A stretch of 64,000 nt of DNA from JAIQFF01 sp963788505 (GTDB lineage Bacteria > Acidobacteriota > Terriglobia > Terriglobales > Acidobacteriaceae), in contig CAWBGY010000008.1 in the NCBI GenBank assembly GCA_963788505.1, forward strand, positions 124,001 through 188,000. Reading direction: 5' to 3'. Positions 40,906 to 50,411 of this stretch are shown piece after piece. Position numbers and translations under genes: made by a program. Each line of letters starts with the position of its first letter. The first letter of the stretch is position 1. The notes under the pieces are model-generated. The model had not been told where the DNA came from. It did not search any database and saw only the letters and a program-made list of their open reading frames with translations.

Positions 40906-41913
40906 CGTGGGCCTTAATCCGGCCACTTCTTTTGCAATCTTGTCGTTGATCTTGCGTTCGGCAAATTCAGCGGCCACGCGCAGCGCGTTCTTGATCGCGT
41001 TCATGTTCGACGATCCGTGGGTGATGAAACAGACGCCGCGCACGCCGAGCAAGGGTGCGCCGCCGTATTCGGTGTGGTCGAGGCGTTTTTTGAAGTCGGC
41101 GAACGCGCTGCGGGACAACAAGTATCCCACCTGCCGGGTGATGGTGGCCTTCAGAGTTTCCTTCAGCGTGGCGCGCACCAGGTTGGCCACGCCTTCCGAC
41201 GTCTTCAACGCAACATTGCCCACGAATCCATCGGCCACGATCACGTCCACCTTGCCGCTGTAGATGTCGCGCCCTTCCACGTTACCGATAAAATTCAGCG
41301 GCAGCTGTTTCAGCAGATGGAAAGCCTCGCGAGTCAGTTCGTTGCCCTTACTTTCTTCTTCCCCGATGGACAGCAGACCTACACGCGGACGCCGGGTGCC
41401 GAACATGCTGCGAAAGTAGATTTCGCCCATGACCGCGAACTGTTCCAGATTGTCAGGTTTGCAGTCGACGTTGGCGCCGACATCGAGCAGGATGGCGACC
41501 GTGTTCACGGCAGTGGGAAAGACCGCAGCCAGCGCAGGACGGTCAACTCCGGGGATCGCCCCGAACACCATTTTTGCCGTGGCCATCGCCGCCCCGGTGT
41601 TGCCTGCGGTCACAAAGCCGACGGCGCGGCCTTCGCGCACCAGCCTCACCCCGACGTGAATGGAGGAATCGCGCTTGGAGCGGACCGCCTGGACCGCCTT
41701 GTCGTCCATGGTGATGACTTCGCTGGCGTGGACGACTTCAATCGGGAGCCCGGCGGCGGCCGGATAGGCAGCCAGCTGGGCCCGTAGCTCATCTTCGTTT
41801 CCGACTAGAAGGACGTGAACCCCGTGGTGCCGGGCCGCCTGGATCGCACCTTCGATCTCAGGTTTCGGCGCCCGGTCCGAGCCCATCGCGTCCAAGGCTA
41901 TGACGCTTGGCAT
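40888..41913 (-). CDS. plsX: Phosphate acyltransferase PlsX
   Basis: 341 residues from ATG 41913. Converts acyl-ACP to acyl-phosphate for phospholipid synthesis. MPSVIALDAMGSDRAPKPEIEGA is the start block; VGFVTAGNTGAAMA, ALAAVFPT, LLDVGANVDCKPDNLEQFA, VGLLSIGEEESKGNE and VIVADGFVGNVALKTSEG are PlsX signatures. Its 3' end lies within a palindromic repeat (40733-40905), which may have changed the last residues (GLRPTVPVST). Operon with rpmF upstream and fabD downstream. Confidence 0.95.
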   Translation of the reverse strand: MPSVIALDAMGSDRAPKPEIEGAIQAARHHGVHVLLVGNEDELRAQLAAYPAAAGLPIEVVHASEVITMDDKAVQAVRSKRDSSIHVGVRLVREGRAVGFVTAGNTGAAMATAKMVFGAIPGVDRPALAAVFPTAVNTVAILLDVGANVDCKPDNLEQFAVMGEIYFRSMFGTRRPRVGLLSIGEEESKGNELTREAFHLLKQLPLNFIGNVEGRDIYSGKVDVIVADGFVGNVALKTSEGVANLVRATLKETLKATITRQVGYLLSRSAFADFKKRLDHTEYGGAPLLGVRGVCFITHGSSNMNAIKNALRVAAEFAERKINDKIAKEVAGLRPTVPVST

Positions 41914-41925
41914 GAAGTATTCAGG

Positions 41926-42111
41926 CTAGCTGGCTTCTTTGACGTCCAGGACTTCGCGGCCTTTGTAATAGCCGCACTTGGGGCAGATGCGGTGCGGCAT
42001 CTTGCGCTCGTGGCAATTGGGGCACTCGGAGAGCGAGTGGCTCGTGAGTGCGTCATGAGCGCGACGAGTGCTGGTGCGCCGTTTGGAATGTCGCCGTTTC
42101 GGATTCGCCAT
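41926..42111 (-). CDS. rpmF: Ribosomal protein bL32
   Basis: 61 residues: MANPKRRHSKRRTSTRRAHD start, then a zinc ribbon CPNCHERKMPHRICPKCGYY with four Cys, and YKGREVLDVKEAS at the end. This is a full-length L32 of the Zn-containing form. It lies between yceD and plsX, a conserved order across bacteria that links ribosome and lipid synthesis. Confidence 0.97.
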   Translation of the reverse strand: MANPKRRHSKRRTSTRRAHDALTSHSLSECPNCHERKMPHRICPKCGYYKGREVLDVKEAS

Positions 42112-42150
42112 TAGATTCCTCGTTTATCTGCTTCAATCCTAGTCCATGGA

Positions 42151-42702
42151 TCAGTGGTCCAGCTTGCCGCGAAAATCTTTAAGCGCCGACCAGCGCGGGT
42201 CCTCCAGCGGCTCGGCGCAATTACAGGGTTCCACATTCAGGTTCTTGCCGCAATGCGGACAAAGACCTTTGCAGTCATCGCGACAAATGGCTTTCAGAGG
42301 AAGGGCAAGCAGCACCTGCTCCTGCAAAACCTCTTCCAGCTGCAACCCCTCGCCCTGATAATAGCTGACCTCGGCCTCGGCGGTGGTGACGGAAAGCTCT
42401 TCCCGTCCCGCATCCGCTCCCTGCGGGCGATACAGCAAATCGAACTGGTGCACGACGTCCTGCACCACCGGTTCGAGGCAGCGGGCGCAAGTCATCTCGA
42501 CCCGCGTCTCCAGCCCGCCATTGAGCCGTATGTCTTTTACTATCTTATGCTTGCCGTGCTGCTCTTCCACCAGCTGGGCGCGTCCGGCAGTGTGCAGCAC
42601 TTCCACCTGCCGCAGGTCCTCACCCAGGTCGAGCACACCAGGGCGAATTTCCTCTTCGAAATCAATGGGATGCAACTCAAGTTCGTGGATTTCGATGAAC
42701 AT
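42151..42702 (-). CDS. yceD: YceD/DUF177 family metal-binding protein
   Basis: 183 residues from ATG 42702 (MFIEIHELELHPIDFEEEI); the frame upstream is not supported. VEMTCARCLEPVVQDVVHQF and the C-terminal cysteines of CRDDCKGLCPHCGKNLN and CNC are the DUF177 signatures. In other bacteria YceD affects 23S rRNA accumulation; the plant homologue binds 23S rRNA. It is the first gene of the yceD-rpmF-plsX-fabD operon. Confidence 0.92.
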   Translation of the reverse strand: MFIEIHELELHPIDFEEEIRPGVLDLGEDLRQVEVLHTAGRAQLVEEQHGKHKIVKDIRLNGGLETRVEMTCARCLEPVVQDVVHQFDLLYRPQGADAGREELSVTTAEAEVSYYQGEGLQLEEVLQEQVLLALPLKAICRDDCKGLCPHCGKNLNVEPCNCAEPLEDPRWSALKDFRGKLDH

Positions 42703-42830
42703 CAGGCACCCCCCGCGCCGCTGCATCGTACCGCGAAGACCCGCGGAAGCACGCTCTGAAGAGCAGGTTCTCCAGGAAGTAAGTTCAAGAATAAAGGGCG
42801 TGGGAAGGGGTGTCAAGGAAAGCCGCAGCC

Positions 42831-42940
42831 AGGTGTGGGGCGGACACTCCTGTCCGCCGCGTTTGACTTTGCTTGTGGAGGTTCAGCTAAGCTGCCGCAC
42901 GAGCGGGACGCTCGCGCCTACATTCGAGCGTCCGCGTATC
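42831..42940. repeat. Truncated and composite palindromic repeats
   Basis: AGGTGTGGGGCGGACACTCCTG begins a unit of the 21863/25328 family but lacks its right half. It is followed by ACGAGCGGGACGCTCGCGCCTAC and CGAGCGTCCGCG of another family. It lies directly before the glycosyltransferase start, so one repeat was probably inserted into another. Confidence 0.6.
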
Positions 42941-42967
42941 ATGATTTGCCCGACCTTTGAACGTCCC

Positions 42968-44623
42968 ATGATCGAAAGTTCCGCACCCACGAACTGGCAA
43001 CAACGCCTGGAAAATCAATTCAAAGCCAACTGGAATCCGGCCGCAGGTTTCGTGCTGCTGCTGGCGTTCCTGTTGCGCCTCTGGAAAGCCTCCGGCACGT
43101 TTCTCAATCTCGACGAGGCCATGCACTTCCTGGCCGCCAACAAACCCACGCTGGCCGAGGCCTACCGGACAGGTCTGACTCTGGCTCATCCTCCGCTGCT
43201 GATTTTGTTCCTGCATGAGTGGGGAAAGCTAGGCCGATCCGAGTTGTTCCTTCGATTGCCGTCGGTGATCGCGGGCACCGTCTTCTGCTGGATATTTTTC
43301 CGCTGGCTCACCCGGCTTCTGGGCCCGACCGTGGGCTGGATCGGCTTTATTCTGGTCGCCCTGCTCCCGGTGTTCATCGAACTGTCTGCCGAACTCCGCC
43401 AGTATCCGCCACTGCTGTGCTTCATGATGGCCGCAGCCTACGTGCTTGAGCTGTCACTGGCCGGGAATTCCAACCGAAAGATGGTGGCCTCCTTCATCTT
43501 TCTCTACCTTGCCATGCTGACGCATTTCTCGGCGATCCTGTTCGCGGGAGCGCTGGGGGCGTATTCACTCTGGCGACTGGTAAGCGATCGCCCGCCACGG
43601 CGGATTGTTGCCATCTGGATCGCCGGACAGGCGGGTGCGCTCGGGCTCTTCGTCTTGCTTTACTACGCCCAGATTTCCAAGTTGAAGACCGGCGCATCCG
43701 CGCAGCACATGCAGGTGCTACTTGCCAACTCCTATTTTCATTGGGGCAAAGACCACCTGCTCGGGTTCATCTTCGCCAGAACCTTCGGAGTTCTGCAATA
43801 CACCTTTGGGCAACTCGCGGTCGGAGATATCGCTGGCGTTTTTTTTGTCGCAGGTATTGTTCTCCTTTTGATTCGTAAAGAGGGATCGGAACGCAAGGGG
43901 CCGTCCTCGCGCCAGATCGCTCTGTTTCTGTTGCTGCCATTCGTGATCAACGGCGCAGCCGCGATTGTGGACCTGTATCCCTACGGCGGAACCCGGCACT
44001 CGGCTTTTCTGATACCGTTTGCCGTCGCGAGCGTCAGCCTGGCCATTGCGATGCTGACTCGCCGACTGTCTCTGGCTCTGGCCGTCGCCGTTCTGATGGT
44101 TGCTGTCTGCCAGTTGTTCGGCGCGCCCCACCGCCCCTACATGCGCCGTGAAGACCAGCGCCGCGGCAACATGACTCAGGCGATAGATGCGATCCGGCAG
44201 AGAATCGCTCCCGACGATGTGATCTTCGTTGATTTCCAAACCGGCTTTCTGCTCAGGTTCTACCTCTGTCCCGAGGTCAGCTTCCGTGGTTTGCCACCTT
44301 CCGCCTCCAGGACATTTTCCTGCGGCGGCCATCGCGTAATTTCCCTTACCTCGGAGACCAACGTATTGACTGCAAATCTGTTTCCGCGCCGCTGGGATGA
44401 AATGGTGCACACCTATGCCTTAAAACCCGGTCAGACGGTCTGGATATTTCAAGCGGGATGGGACATCGCCCTGGCGCGGGGGTTACGGGAAAAAGTTCCG
44501 GAGTTCCGCGATCTGAAAGCGGACTCTTTCGGCCGCAATATTTCATTGTTCAAACTTACGGTTGGGCAGGAAACTGCTCCCGGCTCTCCATCATCGGCCG
44601 TTCCAGAAAGCGTCGGCAACTGA
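42968..44623 (+). CDS. Polyprenyl-phosphate-sugar-type glycosyltransferase (GT39/GT83, ArnT-like) membrane protein
   Basis: About 551 residues from ATG 42968 (MIESSAPTNWQQR). Ten to twelve hydrophobic segments. The first periplasmic loop has LNLDEAMHFLAANKP, the Asp-Glu catalytic motif of GT-C enzymes, and LAHPPLLILFLHEWGKLG resembles the second loop. These enzymes move a sugar from a lipid carrier to protein or lipid A. The C-terminal 120 residues form a soluble domain. The substrate is unknown. The upstream bases are repeat fragments. Confidence 0.83.
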   Translation: MIESSAPTNWQQRLENQFKANWNPAAGFVLLLAFLLRLWKASGTFLNLDEAMHFLAANKPTLAEAYRTGLTLAHPPLLILFLHEWGKLGRSELFLRLPSVIAGTVFCWIFFRWLTRLLGPTVGWIGFILVALLPVFIELSAELRQYPPLLCFMMAAAYVLELSLAGNSNRKMVASFIFLYLAMLTHFSAILFAGALGAYSLWRLVSDRPPRRIVAIWIAGQAGALGLFVLLYYAQISKLKTGASAQHMQVLLANSYFHWGKDHLLGFIFARTFGVLQYTFGQLAVGDIAGVFFVAGIVLLLIRKEGSERKGPSSRQIALFLLLPFVINGAAAIVDLYPYGGTRHSAFLIPFAVASVSLAIAMLTRRLSLALAVAVLMVAVCQLFGAPHRPYMRREDQRRGNMTQAIDAIRQRIAPDDVIFVDFQTGFLLRFYLCPEVSFRGLPPSASRTFSCGGHRVISLTSETNVLTANLFPRRWDEMVHTYALKPGQTVWIFQAGWDIALARGLREKVPEFRDLKADSFGRNISLFKLTVGQETAPGSPSSAVPESVGN

Positions 44624-44774
44624 TCGAGTCTCCTGCACCAATAAGAATGACGCGAAGGATCGCGGCGCGAAATCGAGCGCCAAAATCGCAGGAGGAGTTG
44701 GTTCTTTTGAGCCATAATGCTTTCCTTGCTTTCATCCGAACCTTCGCTGCCTGGGCTCTTCTGGAGGTGCTGTA

Positions 44775-46427
44775 GTGCGACCATTCTCTCGACGGAATTT
44801 CATGCAAGGTATGAGCAGCTTTCTGGCACTGCCGTTTTTGCGAACGGAAGAGCCGGAAACCGTTTTGTATAACGGGAACATCTGGACGCTCGATAAAGCC
44901 CAGCCGCGAGCTCAGGCTGTGGCCATAAGCGGCGGGCGTTTTGTAGCCGTGGGATCGAACGCTGAAGTGTTGCCTTTGGCTGGCGCGCGCACGCGAAAGA
45001 TTGATCTTGCCTTCAAGAGCGTGCTTCCAGGATTCAACGACGCTCACTCCCATCCGGTGGAGTCAGGCGTCGAACATCTGCACAAAGTGGCCTGCGACAA
45101 GGACTCCATCGAGAAAATACAGGCCGCATTGCATGAGCGCGCGCAGCAGACGCCGCCTGGACACTGGGTTCTCGGGTTTCTATACGACGACGGGAAGACT
45201 CCTCGCCCTCTCAATCGCCACGATCTCGATCAGGCCGTGCCCGACCGGCCGGTGCTGGTCCAGCATCGAGGCGGCCACACCGCCTTCGTGAATTCCCTGG
45301 CGTTGCAGGTGGCACAGGTCAACGACCAAACGCCCGACCCGGCGGGCGGCCGCTTTGAGCACGACGCCGAAGGTCATCTCACCGGTTTTGTGGGGGACGC
45401 CGCGGCGAAAGTGTTTCTCAAACTGATTCCGGACAACAACACTCGCGAGGACTATCGCCAAGGCGCGGCGTTAATCTCCAAACTCTTCACCAGCAAGGGA
45501 GTGACCTCGGCGTGCGATGCGGACGCCTCGCCCGAAGACGTGCAAGGCTATCAGGACGCGCGCGATGCCGGCGAACTGGCGATGCGTGTGTACTGTCACG
45601 TTTCCGCCGCTTCACTCGATCATTTCATGGCTGCGGGGATTCACACCGGTTTCGGCGACGAATGGGTGCGAATCGGCGGCGTAAAGCAGTATGCCGACGG
45701 TTCGATCTCGGAGCGAACGGCTTGGCTCTCGCAACCCTACATCGGGATCCCGAATAACTACGTCGGATTGCAGCTTTCCAGCCGCGAACAGCTTTACGAG
45801 ACCGGGCGCAAGGCGCACGCTGCGGGTTGGCAACTGGCAACTCACGCCAATGGCGACCTGGCGATCGACCGCATTCTCGGAGTCTACGAACAGATCCAGA
45901 AGGAACTGCCGAAAAAGGACCCGCGCTTCCGCATCGAGCATTGCACTCTGCTCACTGACCCTCTGATCCAGCGCATGCGGGCTCTGCAGGTGATTCCAGC
46001 GCCGTTTTCGTGTTACGTCTACTTTCATGGTGACGTGATGCATTTTTACGGTCAGGAGCGCACTCAACACATGTTCCCCATGCGCAGTTTCCTCGACGCC
46101 GGACTGCGTCCCACCGATTCGTCCGATTACACCGCCAGCCCGTCGGATCCCATGATGTGGCTGCAGTCGCAACTCACCCGCACCGACATGAAGGGCAATG
46201 TCTGGGGCGCGAATCAAAGGATTACTCTGCAGGAAGCAATCCGCTGCGGCACGGTCAACGGTGCGTACGCGGCATTTGAGGAAGATCTGAAGGGCTCCGT
46301 TCAGCCAGGGCTACTGGCGGACCTGGTGGTGCTTGCTCAGGATCCATTCAAGACCGATCCCTCAGAACTGCTGAAGATCCAGGTGGAGCGAACCATGGTG
46401 GGGGGAAGCTGGAAATATGAGTCTTGA
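44775..46427 (+). CDS. YtcJ-like metal-dependent amidohydrolase
   Basis: 550 residues from GTG 44775, with GGAGGTG about eight bases upstream. The N-terminus MRPFSRRNFMQGMSSFLALP may be a twin-arginine signal. VLPGFNDAHSHPVESG carries the HxH motif; the Lys of VKQYADGSISERTA, the His of ATHANGDLAIDRILGVYE and HCTLL, and the Asp of RPTDSSDYTASP complete the metal site, and the C-terminal DLVVLAQDP strand is typical. YtcJ/NfdA-like enzymes hydrolyse N-substituted formamides or other amides. The natural substrate is unknown. Confidence 0.9.
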   Translation: MRPFSRRNFMQGMSSFLALPFLRTEEPETVLYNGNIWTLDKAQPRAQAVAISGGRFVAVGSNAEVLPLAGARTRKIDLAFKSVLPGFNDAHSHPVESGVEHLHKVACDKDSIEKIQAALHERAQQTPPGHWVLGFLYDDGKTPRPLNRHDLDQAVPDRPVLVQHRGGHTAFVNSLALQVAQVNDQTPDPAGGRFEHDAEGHLTGFVGDAAAKVFLKLIPDNNTREDYRQGAALISKLFTSKGVTSACDADASPEDVQGYQDARDAGELAMRVYCHVSAASLDHFMAAGIHTGFGDEWVRIGGVKQYADGSISERTAWLSQPYIGIPNNYVGLQLSSREQLYETGRKAHAAGWQLATHANGDLAIDRILGVYEQIQKELPKKDPRFRIEHCTLLTDPLIQRMRALQVIPAPFSCYVYFHGDVMHFYGQERTQHMFPMRSFLDAGLRPTDSSDYTASPSDPMMWLQSQLTRTDMKGNVWGANQRITLQEAIRCGTVNGAYAAFEEDLKGSVQPGLLADLVVLAQDPFKTDPSELLKIQVERTMVGGSWKYES

Positions 46428-46471
46428 GCGCCAGGCTGCGTCTTGCGCAACTTGCCGTGTCCTCTCTGCGG

Positions 46472-47488
46472 CTAGTTCCCAGCTTTTTGTTTGGGTGTGA
46501 TCCTGTTCAACACGAACTCCTGTACCAGGCTGCTGAGCATGCGCTCGCCGGTGGAGAGAAAGAAATTCTGGAACACCAGTCCCGTACCCCGGTTCGATGC
46601 CGGATAGTAGAGGTTGGAGAGAGCAGACGAGCCCAGATCACCGCCGATGCTCGAGTAGTTGGGCTGCAACCGTCCGTTGTTTCCCTTGCAGACGAATGGG
46701 CTGGAGAGGGCGTGGAGAGTGCGAGACTTATTTGTGCCCGTTCCCTGATAGTAGTAGCGGGGATCCTGGCGCAACAGCGAGGGCAGGATGGCGCCCCCGA
46801 TCATGATGTCGGAAAAGCCGTCCGCAGCGGCAGCGCCAAAGCGCTCGCCGTACCCCTTCGCACCCTGGACGTAGCCGGGAGTGCCACCCGCCTGATTGAT
46901 GCCGGCAAGCACACCTACCCCGAGAAAGGTGAATAGGTCGGTGGAGGTTTTCAGGGCGAGGTGGAACTTCAGCCGGGTGGTAAGCGGCGCGGGATTGGAA
47001 TCATAGACCACGTAGAAATTGGGGATAACGCCGAAGACGCGCTGTGCCTCCTCAATCTTGACCTGCTCGATGGCGACCTCCTCCGGGGTATAAACCACGC
47101 TTACCGAAGTCGTCATCTGCGCGATCTGGAGCCTGGTGCCGGTGAGGATCAGGTACTGGCTCGGATGGAGGACAATGTCGGGCGAGGTCCAGTCGGCAAA
47201 GTCCGGGGCGGCGATGGTGACGCGATACGTTCCAGGATCGAGTTGCTTGAACTCAAAGAATCCGTAGTCGTCTGACAGGAACTTGTGGGCATCCTTGAGG
47301 CCAGGGCCTTGCAGGACGACGGTGGCGCCGGCGAGGATGTCGCCGTTCACATCGGTGACAGTGCCGGTAATATGTCCTGCATCCGGCCTCGGCGCGGTTG
47401 TGTCCTGTGCCGCCAAAGGCGCGGCGATCGCAATGGCAGCCAAAATCAGCAGCCAAGTTCCCAGCGTTTTCACAGACAGGTCTCCCAT
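46472..47488 (-). CDS. Exported protein with CarboxypepD_reg-like domain
   Basis: 338 residues. Signal peptide LGTWLLILAAIAIAAPLAA. GHITGTVTDVNGDILAGATVVL and YGFFEFKQLDPGTYRVTIAA define a carboxypeptidase regulatory-like beta-sandwich (residues 35-120). The C-terminal 200 residues (FLGVGVLAGINQAGGTPGYV, GGAILPSLLRQDPRYYYQGTG) recur in acidobacterial exported proteins and may be a membrane-associated barrel remnant. There is no TonB plug. Function unknown. Confidence 0.78.
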   Translation of the reverse strand: MGDLSVKTLGTWLLILAAIAIAAPLAAQDTTAPRPDAGHITGTVTDVNGDILAGATVVLQGPGLKDAHKFLSDDYGFFEFKQLDPGTYRVTIAAPDFADWTSPDIVLHPSQYLILTGTRLQIAQMTTSVSVVYTPEEVAIEQVKIEEAQRVFGVIPNFYVVYDSNPAPLTTRLKFHLALKTSTDLFTFLGVGVLAGINQAGGTPGYVQGAKGYGERFGAAAADGFSDIMIGGAILPSLLRQDPRYYYQGTGTNKSRTLHALSSPFVCKGNNGRLQPNYSSIGGDLGSSALSNLYYPASNRGTGLVFQNFFLSTGERMLSSLVQEFVLNRITPKQKAGN

Positions 47489-47629
47489 GAAACAGCGTGG
47501 GATATACGTTACCGTACCAGTCCTGGTCGTCCCAGCTTCCGGAAGTTCAATACGGGGGTGGGAATTTGGATTTTTTAAGGTTACGTCGAGGTGCGGATCA
47601 ATTGCCGCCTGGGGAATGCGCGCCCCGGC

Positions 47630-48025
47630 CTACCAGATGGTTTTCAGCAGGGGAGACTTGCGGATGTTTTCGTCGCGGGTAACCAGGGCCAGGCCTTCGG
47701 CCCGCGCCGTTGCGCCAATCAATCGGTCCACCGGATCGCGAGGGCAGTCGTTCGGAAATTGAGTGGCTAATGCCGCAATTTCCGGGGTAACGGGTTTGAC
47801 GGTGACGCCTGAACGATCCAGCAGATTGCGCACAGTGTTCTCGACAGTGCCGTGCGACCGCAGCACCCCGCGAGAGAAAAGAAGCGCCAATTCCCAAACG
47901 GTAATATCAGCGATGGACATCCCGTCACTACTGCGGGCTCGTCGAATCGCAGAAGCAGCCGCCTTGGACAGCCTTTCCGGTTGCCCCACCAGCCAAACCA
48001 GAACGTGAGTATCCAGGAGAATCAC
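47630..48025 (-). CDS. vapC: PIN-domain toxin, VapC-like
   Basis: 131 residues from GTG 48025. MILLDTHVLVWLVGQPERL contains the first acidic residue. ISVWELA-type block IADITVWELALLF, and DCPRDPVDRLIGATARAEGL with VTRDENI supply the other acidic residues of the RNase site. Typical VapC toxins cut initiator tRNA or 23S rRNA. It overlaps the antitoxin gene by four bases. Confidence 0.9.
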   Translation of the reverse strand: MILLDTHVLVWLVGQPERLSKAAASAIRRARSSDGMSIADITVWELALLFSRGVLRSHGTVENTVRNLLDRSGVTVKPVTPEIAALATQFPNDCPRDPVDRLIGATARAEGLALVTRDENIRKSPLLKTIW

Positions 48026-48255
48026 CTCAACGCATCCCAGTCTTCCAACGGCACAACTGGAGACTCGATATCTCCCACGATCTTGATCTCGTCTTTCAGG
48101 CAGCCGAAAATATCCTCCGCATGGCTTTCGGCAGGCACTAACTTAGCTACAGGCCGGCCTTTTTTGGTGATAAGGACAGGCTCGCGAGTGGCGCGCACTT
48201 CATCCATGAGTCGCAAGCATCGCGCCTTGAATTGCCCGGCAGCAATTGTTTTCAT
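48022..48255 (-). CDS. vapB: Antitoxin of the Phd/YefM family, VapB-like
   Basis: 77 residues from ATG 48255, with AAGGAG five bases upstream; an in-frame GTG at 48261 is too close to that site. MKTIAAGQFKARCLRLMDEV, REPVLITKKGRPVAKLVP is the Phd/YefM DNA-binding and dimer fold; the rest neutralises the toxin. Antitoxin-first order with overlap is standard. Autoregulation is likely through the palindrome just upstream. Confidence 0.9.
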   Translation of the reverse strand: MKTIAAGQFKARCLRLMDEVRATREPVLITKKGRPVAKLVPAESHAEDIFGCLKDEIKIVGDIESPVVPLEDWDALR

Positions 48256-48266
48256 GACCACTCCTT

Positions 48267-48300
48267 ATGACCATGGTCATTATAGCATGACCGCATGACC
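48267..48300 (-). promoter_or_regulatory. Promoter and operator of the vapBC pair
   Basis: ATGACCATGGTCAT (48267-48280) is a perfect 14-base palindrome. TATAAT on the minus strand (48279-48284) is a perfect -10 that partly overlaps it. Two further GCATGACC half-sites follow (48285-48300). This is the expected layout for repression by the VapB-VapC complex. Confidence 0.65.
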
Positions 48301-48344
48301 CGGCTCTTCCGTTGCCGGACCACGCGGCTGCTACACTATTTTCC

Positions 48345-49475
48345 ATGCTCCCCGGACATGCCACCGCCGCCGGCACCGCCCGTTATCGCGACCGCTTTCC
48401 CAATCTGCGCGACGCCGGGCACTTCCGTCAGGCTGAGCATGTGCCGGGAGTCAGCCAGCTTTGGCTTTCATCCATCGGGCTCGGAACCTATCTCGGCGAT
48501 CCCAGCGATGCTGCCGATCAGTCCTACATGGCAGCCATTGAGGCCGGCCTCAAGTCCGGGATCAACGTCCTCGATACTGCCATTAACTACCGTCATCAAC
48601 GCTCGGAACGCAATATCGGGGCTGTGCTCAAGCAACTGCTCCAGTCCGGAGAACTGCATCGCGATGAAGTTCTGGTCTGCACCAAGGCCGGCTACCTTTC
48701 CTTCGACGGGGATCCGCCGTCGGATGCGCGCGCCTACTTCCATCGAGAGTATGTCGAAACTGGTGTGCTTGATCCCAAAGAGCTGGCCGGCGGGATGCAT
48801 TGTATGTCGCCGGCGTATCTTGAAAATCAGATTGAGCGTTCACAGCGGAACCTGGGCCTGGAAACCATCGACCTGTTCTATCTGCACAACCCGGAATCGC
48901 AGTTGGCGGATGTGTCCCGCGAGGTTTTTCGCCAGCGCTTGAAAGATGCTTTTGCTCTCCTCGAAAAACTGGTGAAGGCCGGCAAGCTTGGATACTACGG
49001 AGTTGCGACCTGGAGCGCCTTTCGCGTGGCGGACAGCTCGCGCGACTACATGGATCTTTTTGAGCTGGCAAAAATCGCGCATGAAGTGGCAGGCGAGCAT
49101 CACCATTTCCGCTTCGTCCAGCTTCCCTTCAACCTGGCGATGCCCGAGGCCTACGGGCTGGTCAACCAGCGGACCGGAACCGAGAAGATGTCGCTGCTTT
49201 CGGCGGCAGCCCGTCTGGGTATCGCAGTGATGGGTAGCGCGACGCTCTATCAGGCAAGGCTCACGCAAGGTTTGCCTGATTTCGTCGGCAGTGTTCTGGG
49301 GATGACCACTGATGCGGACAACGCCATTCAGTTCTCGCGCTCCGCGCCCGGCCTCACAACTTCCTTAATCGGGATGGGACGAAAAGAGCACGTCGCCATC
49401 AATCTGAAGCCCGCCCTGACTAACCCAACTCCGCCTCAGGAGTGGAAAAGACTATTCACCAGGACAAAAGAGTGA
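48345..49475 (+). CDS. Aldo/keto reductase
   Basis: 376 residues from ATG 48345; a TTG at 48312 is less likely. LSSIGLGTYLGDPSDAADQ, INVLDTAINYRHQRSERNIG (catalytic Asp, Tyr), VLVCTKAGYLS (Lys), IDLFYLHNPESQ (His) and TTSLIGMGRKEHVAINL define the family. An insert of about 40 residues after the Lys motif (FDGDPPSDARAYFHREYVET) makes it longer than common AKRs. It is not close in sequence to the AKR at 33904-34890. Substrate unknown. Confidence 0.87.
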   Translation: MLPGHATAAGTARYRDRFPNLRDAGHFRQAEHVPGVSQLWLSSIGLGTYLGDPSDAADQSYMAAIEAGLKSGINVLDTAINYRHQRSERNIGAVLKQLLQSGELHRDEVLVCTKAGYLSFDGDPPSDARAYFHREYVETGVLDPKELAGGMHCMSPAYLENQIERSQRNLGLETIDLFYLHNPESQLADVSREVFRQRLKDAFALLEKLVKAGKLGYYGVATWSAFRVADSSRDYMDLFELAKIAHEVAGEHHHFRFVQLPFNLAMPEAYGLVNQRTGTEKMSLLSAAARLGIAVMGSATLYQARLTQGLPDFVGSVLGMTTDADNAIQFSRSAPGLTTSLIGMGRKEHVAINLKPALTNPTPPQEWKRLFTRTKE

Positions 49476-49488
49476 GGTCTGAAGTCCG

Positions 49489-50214
49489 CTACTTCAGTTC
49501 CTGCAGTTTCTGGGTCGCGAGTTGGGCCACTTCACTGGCGGGATTTTCCTTCTGGATCTGCTCATAGATGCGTTTGGCTTCGGCGGGCTGCTGGGTGGAC
49601 ATGTACGTTTCCGCCAGCTCCATCTGCGCCGTGGTTTTGCCTACACTCCGCGTCGGCTTCGCCATCAGCTGGTTGTAAAGGTCAATCGCATCCTTGGTGC
49701 GGTTGGTATCGCGGTAAACCGACGCCAGCGCGAGCTTGGCGAGCGCCGCGAGGTCCTGGTTGTGAGCCGACGCCACACTCTTCAAGTCTTGCTCGGCGGC
49801 GGCATTGTCCCCCAGTTGAGAAGAAGTCAAGCCCATGAAATAACGGGCAAATTCAGCGGTCCGGCTATGCGGATACTGGCTCACGATCGCCTGGAACTGC
49901 TTGCGTGCTTCGGTGGTGCGTTCCTGGGCGGAACTGAAACTCGGAATATCAGCCTCCGCTGGAGTACCCGCGGGTCGCAGCGGAGTGTCCAGCGTACGCA
50001 CCGCCTGGTTCAGCAGGATGCTGGCTTTCTGGTCCTGCTGGTTCAGGTAGTACCAGCCGCCAAAACCAGCCGCCAGCACCACGGCCAGAATCAGGCCTCC
50101 AACGATGAGCTTGGACTGGTGGTCCACCGACCAATGAACGGTGGCTTCGGCGGCGTCCATTGTGGCCCGGCTGAATCTGTCTTCTTTAAGTCGATGACGA
50201 GCTTCTGCGCGCAC
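49489..50214 (-). CDS. YfgM-like membrane-anchored TPR protein
   Basis: 241 residues from GTG 50214, with AGAAGGGA upstream. One membrane segment LIVGGLILAVVLAAGFGGWYYL near residues 35-57, followed by TPR-like helices (RKQFQAIVSQYPHSRTAEFA, AAEQDLKSVASAHNQDLAAL, DAIDLYNQLMAKP, AKRIYEQIQKENPAS). YfgM proteins interact with the Sec translocon and periplasmic chaperones. Function inferred from architecture. Confidence 0.8.
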   Translation of the reverse strand: MRAEARHRLKEDRFSRATMDAAEATVHWSVDHQSKLIVGGLILAVVLAAGFGGWYYLNQQDQKASILLNQAVRTLDTPLRPAGTPAEADIPSFSSAQERTTEARKQFQAIVSQYPHSRTAEFARYFMGLTSSQLGDNAAAEQDLKSVASAHNQDLAALAKLALASVYRDTNRTKDAIDLYNQLMAKPTRSVGKTTAQMELAETYMSTQQPAEAKRIYEQIQKENPASEVAQLATQKLQELK

Positions 50215-50411
50215 GAATGTCCCTTCTGTGAGGTTGGGGCTGTGGATTAACCGTCCTTGAGTTTAACACGATGCCGAAAGCTTGATCACGGTCTGGGAAC
50301 GTTGCGTGGCGAGCCTACCAGCGAGAGAGCATGAATTCACTCGCGCTCTTCCCGTTTCGTTCGCGCCCGCCTTTCCGAAGCCCGTGAAAACCCTGCGCTC
50401 GCATCAGAAAC

